NCBI GenBank assembly: GCA_016844485.1
Contig: JAENIZ010000013.1
Span: 1-15,785, forward strand
Reading direction: 5' to 3'
Origin: Gammaproteobacteria bacterium
GTDB lineage: Bacteria; Pseudomonadota; Gammaproteobacteria; Eutrophobiales; Eutrophobiaceae
Length of the DNA: 15,785 nt
Part shown: piece after piece, positions 1-6,813 of the stretch
Numbering within the stretch: the stretch's first letter is position 1
How the letters are laid out: each line of letters opens with the position of its first letter
The notes under the pieces: generated by a model
The model's database searches: none
What the model was told of the DNA's origin: nothing
Seen by the model: the letters and a program-made list of their open reading frames with translations, nothing else
Position numbers and translations under genes: made by a program

Positions 1-11
1 ATCTCTACCTG

Positions 12-308
12 TTAGGCGCCAGGGGAGGGTTTAGCCGTAAAGATTACATTACCGTTCTCGTCCACAGTCTTATAGAGGTTCGGGTCTAAATCAGCAGCCA
101 TTTTAAGATGAAATGATATGGATTTGGAACGCTGTAATTCCTTCCCGGACGCATCGACAACCGCAACACTTAGAGAGTGAGTGCCACGATCCAGGTTGGT
201 AAGATTGAACTGGCTGCCGGTCCCTTCAGATACCTTGGAGCCATCCATATACAGCACCAGTTGATCGCCGGCCTTCAATGCCGGTTCAAGCGCTATACTG
301 ACCGTCAC
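12..308 (-). pseudogene. C-terminal remnant of DUF4124 protein (beta-sandwich part plus second DUF4124 motif)
   Basis: This reading frame begins at a GTG that overlaps the stop of the preceding frame in a GTGA. The body (VTVSIALEP..., then NLDRGTHSLSVAVVDASG and ISFHLKM) is the C-terminal half of the usual DUF4124 periplasmic protein found after glnA. The N-terminal half lies in the frame at 305-538, so the two frames are probably one gene broken by a frameshift. After the FHLKM end, where such proteins normally stop, a second DUF4124-like stretch follows (LYKTVDENGNVIFTAKPSPGA), and a TAA stop comes next. Past the stop the frame reads QVE, matching PSPGAEQIEV in the first copy, so the stop looks like a GAA-to-TAA change. 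Translation from the GTG by coupling is possible. A degenerate gene is more likely. Confidence 0.6.
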
Positions 309-538
309 ATTCCGAGTTTTGTATAAGCCTGGGGTTGCTCTTTTTGCGGCGGAGTATATTCAAAATCTTGTTCCGCAGGGGCATCAATCGTCTGTACCTC
401 ATCCACCTCAATCTGCTCAGCACCGGGTGAAGGCTTGTCCGTATAGATGACCTCGCCGTCCTCGTCCACGCTCCGATAGACTTCGGCCGCCACCGGTAAA
501 ATAGTGAAGAAACTTATAAGTAACAATAAGATACGCAT
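305..538 (-). CDS. DUF4124 domain protein, N-terminal half (probably frameshifted)
   Basis: This is a small exported protein of unknown function, commonly encoded just downstream of glnA in Gammaproteobacteria. From the ATG at 538 it has a signal peptide (MRILLLLISFFTILPVAA) and then a DUF4124 motif, EVYRSVDEDGEVIYTDKPSPGAE. A linker rich in E, P and Q leads to YTKLGM and a stop. Family members continue after YTKL with about 16 residues (an EI..P.nDe.irdn.GN-like stretch) and then a beta-sandwich. Here that stretch is missing and the sandwich resumes in another frame at 308, which suggests a deletion with frameshift. An upstream in-frame GTG at 571 would add 11 residues before the signal peptide and has no visible ribosome site, so I prefer 538. 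The intact product of this frame would be only 77 residues. Confidence 0.65.
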   Translation of the reverse strand: MRILLLLISFFTILPVAAEVYRSVDEDGEVIYTDKPSPGAEQIEVDEVQTIDAPAEQDFEYTPPQKEQPQAYTKLGM

Positions 539-670
539 AATCCCAGCATAATCCATATCAGCTTTAGTCACAACTTTGATATCCGGATATTATCCGGAGT
601 TCAGAATAAATGCTAAAAATGCCATGCAGTTCTCAACGTGGTAAACATGGTTTCCAAACAGGGCTGGAAA

Positions 671-697
671 TAAAAAAGCCCCCGTGAGGGGGCTTGA
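671..697 (-). terminator. Rho-independent terminator of glnA
   Basis: Read on the minus strand, a perfect AGCCCCC/GGGGGCT stem with a four-base loop is followed by a run of six T. It lies about 20 bases after the glnA stop codon and before the DUF4124 gene, so most glnA transcripts should end here. Confidence 0.9.
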
Positions 698-716
698 TTA
701 ACAATTAATACTTTAT

Positions 717-2123
717 TTACAAACTGTAATACATATCGAACTCCACCGGATGGGTGGTCATGCGGAAACGGTTCACTTCCTGCATCTTGAGCGCAATATA
801 TGCGTCGATCAGATCATCCGTGAATACGCCGCCGACCGTCAGGAAATCGCGGTTGTTATCCAGTATTTCAAGCGCCATCTCCAGCGAAGAACAGACCGTC
901 GGGATACTTTTTTCTTCTTCCGGTTCCAGATCGTAGAGATCCTTCTCAAGAGGCTTGCCTGGATCAAGCTTGTTTTGAATACCATCCAGCCCTGCCATCA
1001 TCATTGCGGCAAAGGTAAAGTAGGGATTGCCATTTGAATCCGGGAAACGGACTTCAACGCGCCGGCCCTTGGGGTTGGACCAGGGAATACGGCAGGAGGC
1101 GGACCGGTTGCGTGCCGAATAAGCCAACAGCGTTGGCGCTTCGAAACCGGGGACCAGCCGTTTGTAACTGTTGGTGCCGGAATTGGTAAAGGCATTAATC
1201 GCCCTGGCATGCTTGAATATGCCCCCGATGTAATGCAACGCGAGGTCTGACAGACCAGCATATTTGTTGCCGGCAAACAGATTTTTACCATCCTTCGCCA
1301 GTGATTGATGGACGTGCATACCGTTACCGTTATCTCCGACCAGCGGCTTCGGCATGAAGGTGGCTGTTTTACCATAGGCATGGGCGACATTATGAATAAC
1401 GTATTTCAGGATTTGCAGTTCATCGGCCTTGCCTACCAGTGTATTGAACTTGGTGCCAATCTCCGCCTGGCCTGCGGTAGCCACTTCATGGTGATGTACT
1501 TCAATCGTCAGCCCCATGTCTTTCATCGTTGTACACATGGCAGAACGAATGTTCTGCTGGGAATCAACCGGGGGCACAGGAAAATAACCGCCCTTTACAC
1601 CAGGCCGGTGGCCGGTATTACCATCATCAAACATTCTATTGGTGTTCCAGGAACCTTCATCGGAATCGATGGTATAAGAAGCGCTGTTGATATCCGCATG
1701 CCAGCGGACTTCATCAAAAATAAAGAATTCCGGCTCCGGACCAAAGTAAGCAGTATCCGCAATACCGGTTGACTTGAGATAGGCCTCGGCCCGCTTGCCC
1801 AGTGAACGCGGACAACGTTCATACCCTTTCATGGTGGTGGGTTCGAGTACGTCGCAGCGAATATTTATTGTGGGCTCATCAAAAAATGGATCCAGTACGG
1901 CAGTTTCCGTATCAGGCATCAGGTTCATGTCAGAATCATTGATCCCCCTCCATCCGGCGATCGATGAACCATCAAACATCTTGCCGTTTTCAAAAAAATC
2001 ATCATCAACAACGGAGGTAGGAATGGTGACATGCTGTTCCTTCCCGCGGGTATCGGTAAAACGCAGGTCAACATACTGCGCCTCATGCTCTTTAATGAGC
2101 TTATTAACTTTTTCTTTAGACAT
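717..2123 (-). CDS. glnA: Type I glutamine synthetase
   Basis: Makes glutamine from glutamate, ammonia and ATP in the cytoplasm and is the main entry point for ammonia. The 468-residue length equals that of E. coli GlnA. The N-terminal beta-grasp carries MFDGSSIAGWRGI (about 49-61). The catalytic domain shows GPEPEFFIFD (128-137), HHHEVATAGQAEIG (210-223), the ATP/metal-site NGNGMHVHQS (265-274) and RVEVRFPDS (355-363). Tyr397, in KDLYDLEPEEE, is the adenylylation site of the GSI-beta type, so GlnE control is expected. The ATG at 2123 has a strong AGGAG site just upstream. Transcription should start from the sigma-54 promoter at 2259-2274, activated by NtrC at the palindromes at 2337-2384, and end at the hairpin at 671-697. 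Confidence 0.98.
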   Translation of the reverse strand: MSKEKVNKLIKEHEAQYVDLRFTDTRGKEQHVTIPTSVVDDDFFENGKMFDGSSIAGWRGINDSDMNLMPDTETAVLDPFFDEPTINIRCDVLEPTTMKGYERCPRSLGKRAEAYLKSTGIADTAYFGPEPEFFIFDEVRWHADINSASYTIDSDEGSWNTNRMFDDGNTGHRPGVKGGYFPVPPVDSQQNIRSAMCTTMKDMGLTIEVHHHEVATAGQAEIGTKFNTLVGKADELQILKYVIHNVAHAYGKTATFMPKPLVGDNGNGMHVHQSLAKDGKNLFAGNKYAGLSDLALHYIGGIFKHARAINAFTNSGTNSYKRLVPGFEAPTLLAYSARNRSASCRIPWSNPKGRRVEVRFPDSNGNPYFTFAAMMMAGLDGIQNKLDPGKPLEKDLYDLEPEEEKSIPTVCSSLEMALEILDNNRDFLTVGGVFTDDLIDAYIALKMQEVNRFRMTTHPVEFDMYYSL

Positions 2124-2258
2124 CGTTATCTCCTCAGTCTATGTAACCAGACTTATTAACCTGCGTGATACGTGCATCGGATGAGATCTAATCAGCCGCC
2201 TGCGTCATTGTGACCACGGCACGGGCAGACCTTAAAATTATTTTCAGACCGAAGGATG

Positions 2259-2274
2259 TGCATTAAACATGCCA
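2259..2274 (-). promoter_or_regulatory. Sigma-54 (-24/-12) promoter of glnA
   Basis: On the minus strand the sequence is TGGCATGTTTAATGCA, against the consensus TGGCACGNNNNTTGCA. The invariant GG (-24) and GC (-12) are separated by exactly 10 bases. The predicted start is near 2248, giving a leader of about 125 nt before glnA. The two NtrC-type palindromes upstream fit the geometry of an enhancer-dependent promoter like E. coli glnAp2. The match was found by eye; other positions in this gap fit less well. Confidence 0.75.
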
Positions 2275-2336
2275 TCAAAAAAACATGCAAATTTTACTAT
2301 TAATTAGATAGTTACCTGAGTATCCCCTTGGCAGAT

Positions 2337-2353
2337 TGCACAATTATAGTGCA
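2337..2353. promoter_or_regulatory. NtrC (GlnG) binding site, promoter-proximal
   Basis: TGCACAATTATAGTGCA is a palindrome of the form TGCAC-N7-GTGCA, the NtrC enhancer consensus. Its centre is about 97 bases upstream of the predicted glnA start, close to the -108 site of E. coli glnAp2. Confidence 0.8.
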
Positions 2354-2367
2354 TATATAAAAATTCA

Positions 2368-2384
2368 TGCACGCCTTTTGTGCA
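2368..2384. promoter_or_regulatory. NtrC (GlnG) binding site, promoter-distal
   Basis: TGCACGCCTTTTGTGCA is a second TGCAC-N7-GTGCA palindrome, extended by one more pair on each side (ATGCAC...GTGCAT). Its centre is 31 bp from the proximal site, about three helical turns, so two NtrC dimers would lie on one face of the DNA. It sits only 2 bases after the methyltransferase stop codon. Read on the minus strand, it is followed by an AATTTTTAT stretch and might also act as a weak terminator. Confidence 0.78.
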
Positions 2385-2386
2385 TG

Positions 2387-3049
2387 TTAAAACTGGCCAA
2401 AAACAATGAAATGGCGATCCGATATTGTTTCGATACGAAATTGACTCAGGCCCGCATGCCCTAATTGCGCGACTACCTCCCCCGGGGTAAACGCCGCACA
2501 TAATGAATTATAAAAGTCCCGCTGCAGGATTAAAGGCTCAGCGACAGCGTAAGTATTCACCAACTGCCTGGCCATCGCCCCTGAATCAGGGCGCATTAAA
2601 TCCATGATAAACACGATAGCGTCCTTCACCGCGTAGTCTTTTATGCACTCCCAGAGTACTGCGGGTTCATGCAAGTGGTGCAACAGGCTGTTACTGAGAA
2701 TGACCTCATACTCGCGGTGCGGCAATATGGCATCCGGGAGAACACCCTTGAGCAGGCGGATACGATCCGTCAACTTTGCTTTTCTTATCGCGAGTTCACC
2801 CTGTACCAGCATGCAGTCTGCGCCATCCACCCCATCGATATGACAACGCGGATAGGCCCTGGCAAAACGGATGGCAATATCTGCAGGACCACAACCCAGA
2901 TCCAGTACGTTACCGGTAATATTTGCCTTGGGGAAAAGGTCACGAAATTTGTCAATGAACATGCCATGCGGTTCACTGAAATCGGCCCCGGTATAGGCCA
3001 ATGCCTGGGCTGGATCATCCATGAGTTCAGGTTCAGGAACCCGTCGCAT
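2387..3049 (-). CDS. Class I SAM-dependent methyltransferase
   Basis: A 220-residue Rossmann-fold methyltransferase of unknown substrate. Motif I is VLDLGCGPADIAIRFA (about 48-63), followed by the acidic strand end HIDGVDGADCML. A post-motif region EVILSNSLLHHLHEP and a motif-IV-like IVFIMDLMRPDSG complete the SAM fold. The N-terminal MRRVPEPELMDDPAQALAY resembles a conserved leader in this group. It belongs to the broad Methyltransf_11/25-like set, and the sequence alone does not show whether it acts on a small molecule, lipid or RNA. It is codirectional with lysA but separated from it by the inserted repeat element at 3060-3192. That element ends only 10 bases before the ATG, so any promoter or ribosome site must lie in or next to it. 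No convincing Shine-Dalgarno is seen. Confidence 0.85.
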   Translation of the reverse strand: MRRVPEPELMDDPAQALAYTGADFSEPHGMFIDKFRDLFPKANITGNVLDLGCGPADIAIRFARAYPRCHIDGVDGADCMLVQGELAIRKAKLTDRIRLLKGVLPDAILPHREYEVILSNSLLHHLHEPAVLWECIKDYAVKDAIVFIMDLMRPDSGAMARQLVNTYAVAEPLILQRDFYNSLCAAFTPGEVVAQLGHAGLSQFRIETISDRHFIVFGQF

Positions 3050-3059
3050 AATTATCAGC

Positions 3060-3192
3060 TTGATGCAAAACTACTGTGCGGCCCATCTCCTTTGTCGCGT
3101 GCTCACTCGACGCTCGCCTATCTACTTGATATGTCTCGCGCCTCGTTCCGCGTCTTCGCGGAGCTGGGCCTGCTCGTGTCATTTTGCATCAA
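3060..3192. repeat. Short dispersed element with 11-bp terminal inverted repeats (copy A)
   Basis: A 133-bp non-coding unit bounded by TTGATGCAAAA (3060-3070) and its exact reverse complement TTTTGCATCAA (3182-3192). Positions 3066-3192 align in the same orientation with 8591-8716 at roughly 80-85% identity with one single-base indel (counted by eye). The core includes GTCGCGTGCTC, CTCGACGCTCGCCTATC and TACTTGATATGTCTCGCG. Near its right end TCCGCG-TCTT-CGCGGA could form a hairpin that copy B lacks. It lies 4 bases after the lysA stop and 10 bases before the methyltransferase start. The structure resembles a MITE-like non-autonomous element. No transposase or clear target duplication is visible. 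Confidence 0.75.
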
Positions 3193-3196
3193 CCTG

Positions 3197-4447
3197 TCAG
3201 ACAGGTATTAAGGATTCGCCTGTCATGAGTTCCTCCAGCGTCTCCCGCCTGCGAATTTCATGCATGGTTTTACCATCAACCATCACTTCACAGGCGCGTG
3301 TACGGGAATTATAAGTGGAACTCATGCAGAAGCCGTATGCCCCCACCGAACATATCGCAAGCACATCGCCTTGCTGTAAAAAAAGTCTCCGGTCTTTGCC
3401 CAGGAAATCAGCTGTCTCACATACCGGGCCGACGATATCGTACACCTCGCCCTTGTTTTTCTTCTGTTCAGTCAAAGGCAGGATATTATGCCAGGCGCCG
3501 TACAATGCCGGACGCAGGTGATCATTCATCGCCGCATCCACAATGGCAAAATTCTTATGCGGTGTTTGTTTCAGATATTCCACCCGCGTCAGTAACACCC
3601 CCGCATTACCCATGATGCTGCGCCCCGGCTCCAGGATCAGTTGGCAAGGTGTGCCGGAAAATATCTCAAGGACAGCAGCCACATACTCCTGTGGAGTGGG
3701 TGGTGTTTCATTCTGATAACAGATCCCCAGACCGCCCCCAACATCGATATGCTGCAATGCTATGCCCTTGTCTTCAATCGCCGTTGCCAACGACTTAAGA
3801 CGTTCAAGCGCATTGATAAACGGGGCCATGGATGTGATCTGTGAACCAATATGACAGTCAATCCCGACAACTTTGACAGAATCCATTATTGCTGCCATTG
3901 CGTAGACCGGCAGGGCATCTGCATAGGGAATACCGAACTTGTTTTCCTTAAGCCCGGTGGCAATGTAAGGATGCGTACCCGCATCGACATCGGGGTTCAC
4001 GCGTATTGATACCGGTGCCATCATTTTTACTTTACCAGCCACGCTATTAAGGCGTTCCAGCTCGGCGATCGATTCGACATTGAAGCATTTGATCCCGGCC
4101 TTCAGTGCACGTTGCATCTCGTCCGTCCGTTTGCCCACACCGGAAAATACCACCTTGCGGGCATCGCCCCCTGCCCTTAACACACGCTCAAGCTCGCCAA
4201 TGGATACAATGTCAAACCCGCAACCAAGCCGTACCAGTAAATTCAGTATCGCTATATTGGAATTCGCCTTGACGGCGTAACAGATCAGATGATCCCGCCG
4301 CCCGAATGCGGAATTAAAGGCGTGCCATTGCTGCTCAATAGTTGCACGTGAATAGACATGGCAGGGTGTGCCAAAATGCCTGGCAATCTCCGCCAATGCC
4401 ACCTCTTCGGCGCAAAGCTGGCCGTTTGAATACGCAAACGCTTGCAT
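3197..4447 (-). CDS. lysA: Diaminopimelate decarboxylase
   Basis: Converts meso-diaminopimelate to L-lysine, the last step of lysine synthesis, using PLP. The 416-residue length is normal. The alanine-racemase-like barrel carries the PLP lysine in YAVKAN (Lys60), then GFDIVSIGEL, HIGSQI (199-204), the glycine-rich VGGGLGI and the phosphate/substrate loop EPGRSIMGNAG (from 273). The C-terminal beta domain has PVCETADFLGKDR, with the active-site Cys343 and Glu344, and the conserved SVGAYGFCMSSTYN. It starts 6 bases after the lptM stop and is probably translated from the same mRNA. Many gammaproteobacteria have dapF next, but here a repeat element and a methyltransferase follow. Confidence 0.97.
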   Translation of the reverse strand: MQAFAYSNGQLCAEEVALAEIARHFGTPCHVYSRATIEQQWHAFNSAFGRRDHLICYAVKANSNIAILNLLVRLGCGFDIVSIGELERVLRAGGDARKVVFSGVGKRTDEMQRALKAGIKCFNVESIAELERLNSVAGKVKMMAPVSIRVNPDVDAGTHPYIATGLKENKFGIPYADALPVYAMAAIMDSVKVVGIDCHIGSQITSMAPFINALERLKSLATAIEDKGIALQHIDVGGGLGICYQNETPPTPQEYVAAVLEIFSGTPCQLILEPGRSIMGNAGVLLTRVEYLKQTPHKNFAIVDAAMNDHLRPALYGAWHNILPLTEQKKNKGEVYDIVGPVCETADFLGKDRRLFLQQGDVLAICSVGAYGFCMSSTYNSRTRACEVMVDGKTMHEIRRRETLEELMTGESLIPV

Positions 4448-4453
4448 GATCGC

Positions 4454-4600
4454 TTATGCAGGCAAATGGGGAATAGACAGGGAAGACTGTTTTTCACCCG
4501 GATGATACAGATCACCTTTCTGCCCGCATGCTGGAGTGAACATCAATACGGACAGGAAAAGAAGCAGCCACAGTATCTTTCCTGCTTGGCTGAAGGACAT
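4454..4600 (-). CDS. lptM: LptM/YifL-type small lipoprotein
   Basis: A 48-residue lipoprotein of the YifL/LptM family. In E. coli this protein helps the LptD-LptE outer-membrane LPS translocon mature. From the ATG at 4600 there is a short charged start (MSFSQAGK), a hydrophobic stretch ILWLLLFLSVLMF and a lipobox-like TPAC. The family signature CGQKGDLYHPGE comes right after the lipidated cysteine. A GGAG ribosome site precedes this ATG. An in-frame start at 4666 would add 22 residues that do not look like a signal peptide, so I reject it. Its place immediately upstream of lysA is the usual synteny for the family. Confidence 0.88.
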   Translation of the reverse strand: MSFSQAGKILWLLLFLSVLMFTPACGQKGDLYHPGEKQSSLSIPHLPA

Positions 4601-4702
4601 ATGTATCTCCGGGGTATTGATAATTATGCCGTGAGCATAGCAAATAAATGGCACCCGGAAAAACAACTTGAAATCATTTCCCCGCTATTGCGAGGATCAG
4701 CT

Positions 4703-5374
4703 ATGGACAGTAAACAACACGCCGTCATCATCGAACCCCGATACAGCCATAAGGCCAGTGTCATCTGGCTGCACGGACTGGGTGCGGACGGGCATGATTT
4801 TGAACCCATCGTGCCTGAACTCCATCTGCCGGATAATCTCGGTATTCGTTTTATCTTCCCGCATGCACCCGTCCGCCCGGTAACCATCAATGGCGGTATG
4901 GCAATGAGGGCATGGTATGACGTCAGGGGAAGTGATCTCAGCAAACAGGAAGACGCTGTATCAATCGAAGCCTCGGCCCGGATACTCGACAGTTATATCA
5001 ATGCGGAACTGGCGAAAGGCATAGCAGCCGGAAAGATTGTGATTGCCGGCTTTTCCCAGGGCGGTGCCATCATCTTGCATGCCGGGTTACGCTATCCCGA
5101 GAGACTCGCAGGCCTGTTGGCGCTGTCCACTTATCTGCCATTACCGGATCGGCTTGCCGGCGAGGCGCATCCTGAAAATGCAGCAGTACCCATAATGATG
5201 CTGCATGGTACGTTTGATCCTGTCATACCCGTTGCCCTGGGAAAACGATCGTGCGATTTTTTACAACAATCAGGTTATCCGGTGGAGTGGCGCACCTACC
5301 CCATGCAACATGCAGTCTGTCCCGAGGAGATCCGGGATATCAGTCTTTGGCTCAAGACTAAACTTGGTGATTAG
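4703..5374 (+). CDS. Alpha/beta-hydrolase carboxylesterase / acyl-protein thioesterase family
   Basis: A 223-residue cytoplasmic esterase of the phospholipase/carboxylesterase family (Abhydrolase_2, like Pseudomonas EstB and eukaryotic acyl-protein thioesterase 1). It shows the oxyanion region WLHGLGADGHDFEP (22-35), FPHAPVRPVTINGG, the nucleophile elbow GFSQGG with Ser118, the acid in GTFDPVIP (Asp172) and the histidine in MQHAVCPEE (His203). The whole triad is therefore present. The true substrate is not known; members hydrolyse short-chain esters in vitro. The frame is open back to 4442, but the ATG at 4703 has a GAGG ribosome site 7-8 bases upstream and matches the family length. It is divergent from lptM-lysA. 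Its TAG stop is part of the heptamer array that separates it from rhlB. Confidence 0.93.
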   Translation: MDSKQHAVIIEPRYSHKASVIWLHGLGADGHDFEPIVPELHLPDNLGIRFIFPHAPVRPVTINGGMAMRAWYDVRGSDLSKQEDAVSIEASARILDSYINAELAKGIAAGKIVIAGFSQGGAIILHAGLRYPERLAGLLALSTYLPLPDRLAGEAHPENAAVPIMMLHGTFDPVIPVALGKRSCDFLQQSGYPVEWRTYPMQHAVCPEEIRDISLWLKTKLGD

Positions 5375-5447
5375 TGATTGGTAATTGGTGACTGGTGACT
5401 GGTAACAAATAACTAATCACTAATTACTAATCACTAATTACTGATTT
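5368..5447. repeat. Two head-to-head arrays of a degenerate heptanucleotide
   Basis: Forward units are TGATTAG, TGATTGG, TAATTGG, TGACTGG, TGACTGG (5368-5402). A short AT-rich centre TAACAAATAA follows. Inverted units are then CTAATCA, CTAATTA, CTAATCA, CTAATTA, CTGATTT (5413-5447). The two halves are complementary enough to fold into one long imperfect hairpin. The TAG stop of the esterase is the end of the first unit, and the TAA stop of rhlB on the other strand lies in an inverted unit. The array may act as a bidirectional terminator. It is too short and spacer-less to be a CRISPR array. Confidence 0.8.
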
Positions 5448-6706
5448 TTACGCCCTCTCGGATGCTGCTTGCGATTGGAATGCTTGTGTGGTGCACCTCT
5501 TGATTCTTTTCGTTTCAATCTTACCGGGGGCAACGGTTTATTCAACAAGCCACTATCAACTTTTATTACCGGAATTTTATATCCAATAAAATCTTCAATC
5601 TCCGTCAGGGAATAGACAAATTCCTCGCATGCAAAACTCACGGCGTCGCCGCTCGCGCCGGCGCGTGCTGTCCGTCCGATACGGTGAACATAATCCTCAG
5701 CATTCTGCGGCAGATCAAAATTGAATATGTGACTCACCTCAGGAATATGCAGTCCACGGGCGGCCAGATCTGTTGCAACCAGGATTGGCAGCCTGCCTTC
5801 AGAAAATTCCTGGAACAGGCGTTGCCGTTTTTTCTGGGGTACATCTCCGGACAGAATCGAGGCATGAAAATGGTTACCCTCCAGATAGCTCCACACCTTT
5901 TCCGCCACCCTTTTGGTATTAACAAAAACGATCGTGCGCTTGGGATCAATCCGTGTTAACAACCCGATTAATAGCGGGATCTTTTCTTCATTGGCAATGT
6001 GATAGATCACTTGCGTGATCTTGTCCGCCGTTACCTGCTCAGGATTGATCCTGACGAATTTCGGATTATTCATATGCTCATAGGCAAGTTCGGTAACCCG
6101 AAAAGATAATGTCGCGGAAAATAACATGCTAAGGCGCTCTTGTGGCCTTGGCATGCGCCTTAACATATAACGAATATCACGTATGAATCCCAGATCAAAC
6201 ATGCGATCCGCTTCATCCAATACCACGATTTCCAGTGATTTGAAATTGAATACACCTTGCTTGCTGTAATCGATAAGGCGCCCAGGTGTCCCAATCAGGA
6301 CATCAACACCCTGCCCCAGATGTGTACGTTGCTTTTCATAATCGATTCCGCCATACACGAGGCCCATGGTCAGGCCAGTATATTTACCCAGCTGCAAGGC
6401 ATCTTTATGGATCTGGATGGCAAGCTCCCGTGTAGGCGAAATAATCAGTGCACGCGGTTGCAGATGTCCCGTGCTGGTTACCGGACGCTTCAGTAAATGG
6501 TGAAAAATGGCCAGCAAATAGGCGGCCGTTTTGCCGGTCCCTGTCTGGGCCTGCCCGGCAATATCCTTCCCTGCCAGGACAACGGGCAAACTTTCTGCCT
6601 GTATTGGGGTACAATGGTTGAATCCGGCGTCACGCAGGGCGTTAAGCAATCGCTCATCTAACTGGAATTGTCCGAATTCCACGTTAATTGTGTGCGGCAA
6701 ATTCAT
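5438..6706 (-). CDS. rhlB: DEAD-box ATP-dependent RNA helicase RhlB
   Basis: A 422-residue DEAD-box helicase; E. coli RhlB (421 residues) unwinds RNA for the RNase E degradosome. It has the Q motif with FNHCTPIQ (29-36), Walker A AQTGTGKT (53-60), SPTRELA (90-96), GTPGRLIDY, DEAD (164-167), SATL (197-200), ATDLAARGLH (311-320) and HRIGRTARAG (341-350). The tail is basic (RLKRKESRG...HPRGRKNQ), as expected for RNA binding. RhlB is chosen over RhlE or SrmB because the gene is divergent from trxA-rho, as in E. coli, and because stretches such as DRMFDLGFIRDIR and LFSATLSFRV match RhlB closely. Whether it binds RNase E here cannot be seen. The stop codon lies inside the heptamer array. Confidence 0.93.
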   Translation of the reverse strand: MNLPHTINVEFGQFQLDERLLNALRDAGFNHCTPIQAESLPVVLAGKDIAGQAQTGTGKTAAYLLAIFHHLLKRPVTSTGHLQPRALIISPTRELAIQIHKDALQLGKYTGLTMGLVYGGIDYEKQRTHLGQGVDVLIGTPGRLIDYSKQGVFNFKSLEIVVLDEADRMFDLGFIRDIRYMLRRMPRPQERLSMLFSATLSFRVTELAYEHMNNPKFVRINPEQVTADKITQVIYHIANEEKIPLLIGLLTRIDPKRTIVFVNTKRVAEKVWSYLEGNHFHASILSGDVPQKKRQRLFQEFSEGRLPILVATDLAARGLHIPEVSHIFNFDLPQNAEDYVHRIGRTARAGASGDAVSFACEEFVYSLTEIEDFIGYKIPVIKVDSGLLNKPLPPVRLKRKESRGAPHKHSNRKQHPRGRKNQ

Positions 6707-6813
6707 TATTTATGCAGAATTATTAACAAAATTTCTTCCCTCATAACTTGCATTCGACTGGTAAATTGGTTGAAACTAGTATCGCTGATATAAATATAGG
6801 GACAAGAAAAATA

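Noticed and set aside
1001..1822. Open frames on both strands within glnA (1001-1390 minus, 1305-1772 plus, 1595-1822 minus)
   Set aside because: They overlap a strongly conserved gene, have no recognisable domains or ribosome sites, and are shadows of glnA codons.
3060..3192. Insertion sequence or structured RNA gene
   Set aside because: Too short to encode a transposase, no frame of its own, and no tRNA or known RNA fold was recognised; kept only as a repeat element.
2669..3211. 180-residue plus-strand frame opposite the methyltransferase
   Set aside because: It is antisense to a recognised methyltransferase, runs into the repeat element, and has no family resemblance.
4442..4702. N-terminal extension of the esterase frame back to 4442
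   Set aside because: It would overlap the lysA start and all of lptM on the other strand, lacks the family's sequence, and the ATG at 4703 has a good ribosome site and gives the normal length.
5368..5447. CRISPR array
   Set aside because: Units are 7 bases with no spacers and are arranged in opposite orientations; no cas genes are near.
6766..6794. Sigma-70 promoter for trxA (TTGGTT-N17-TATAAA)
   Set aside because: The spacing is right, but the start would fall at or past the ribosome site of trxA, leaving almost no leader, so it is not listed as a feature.
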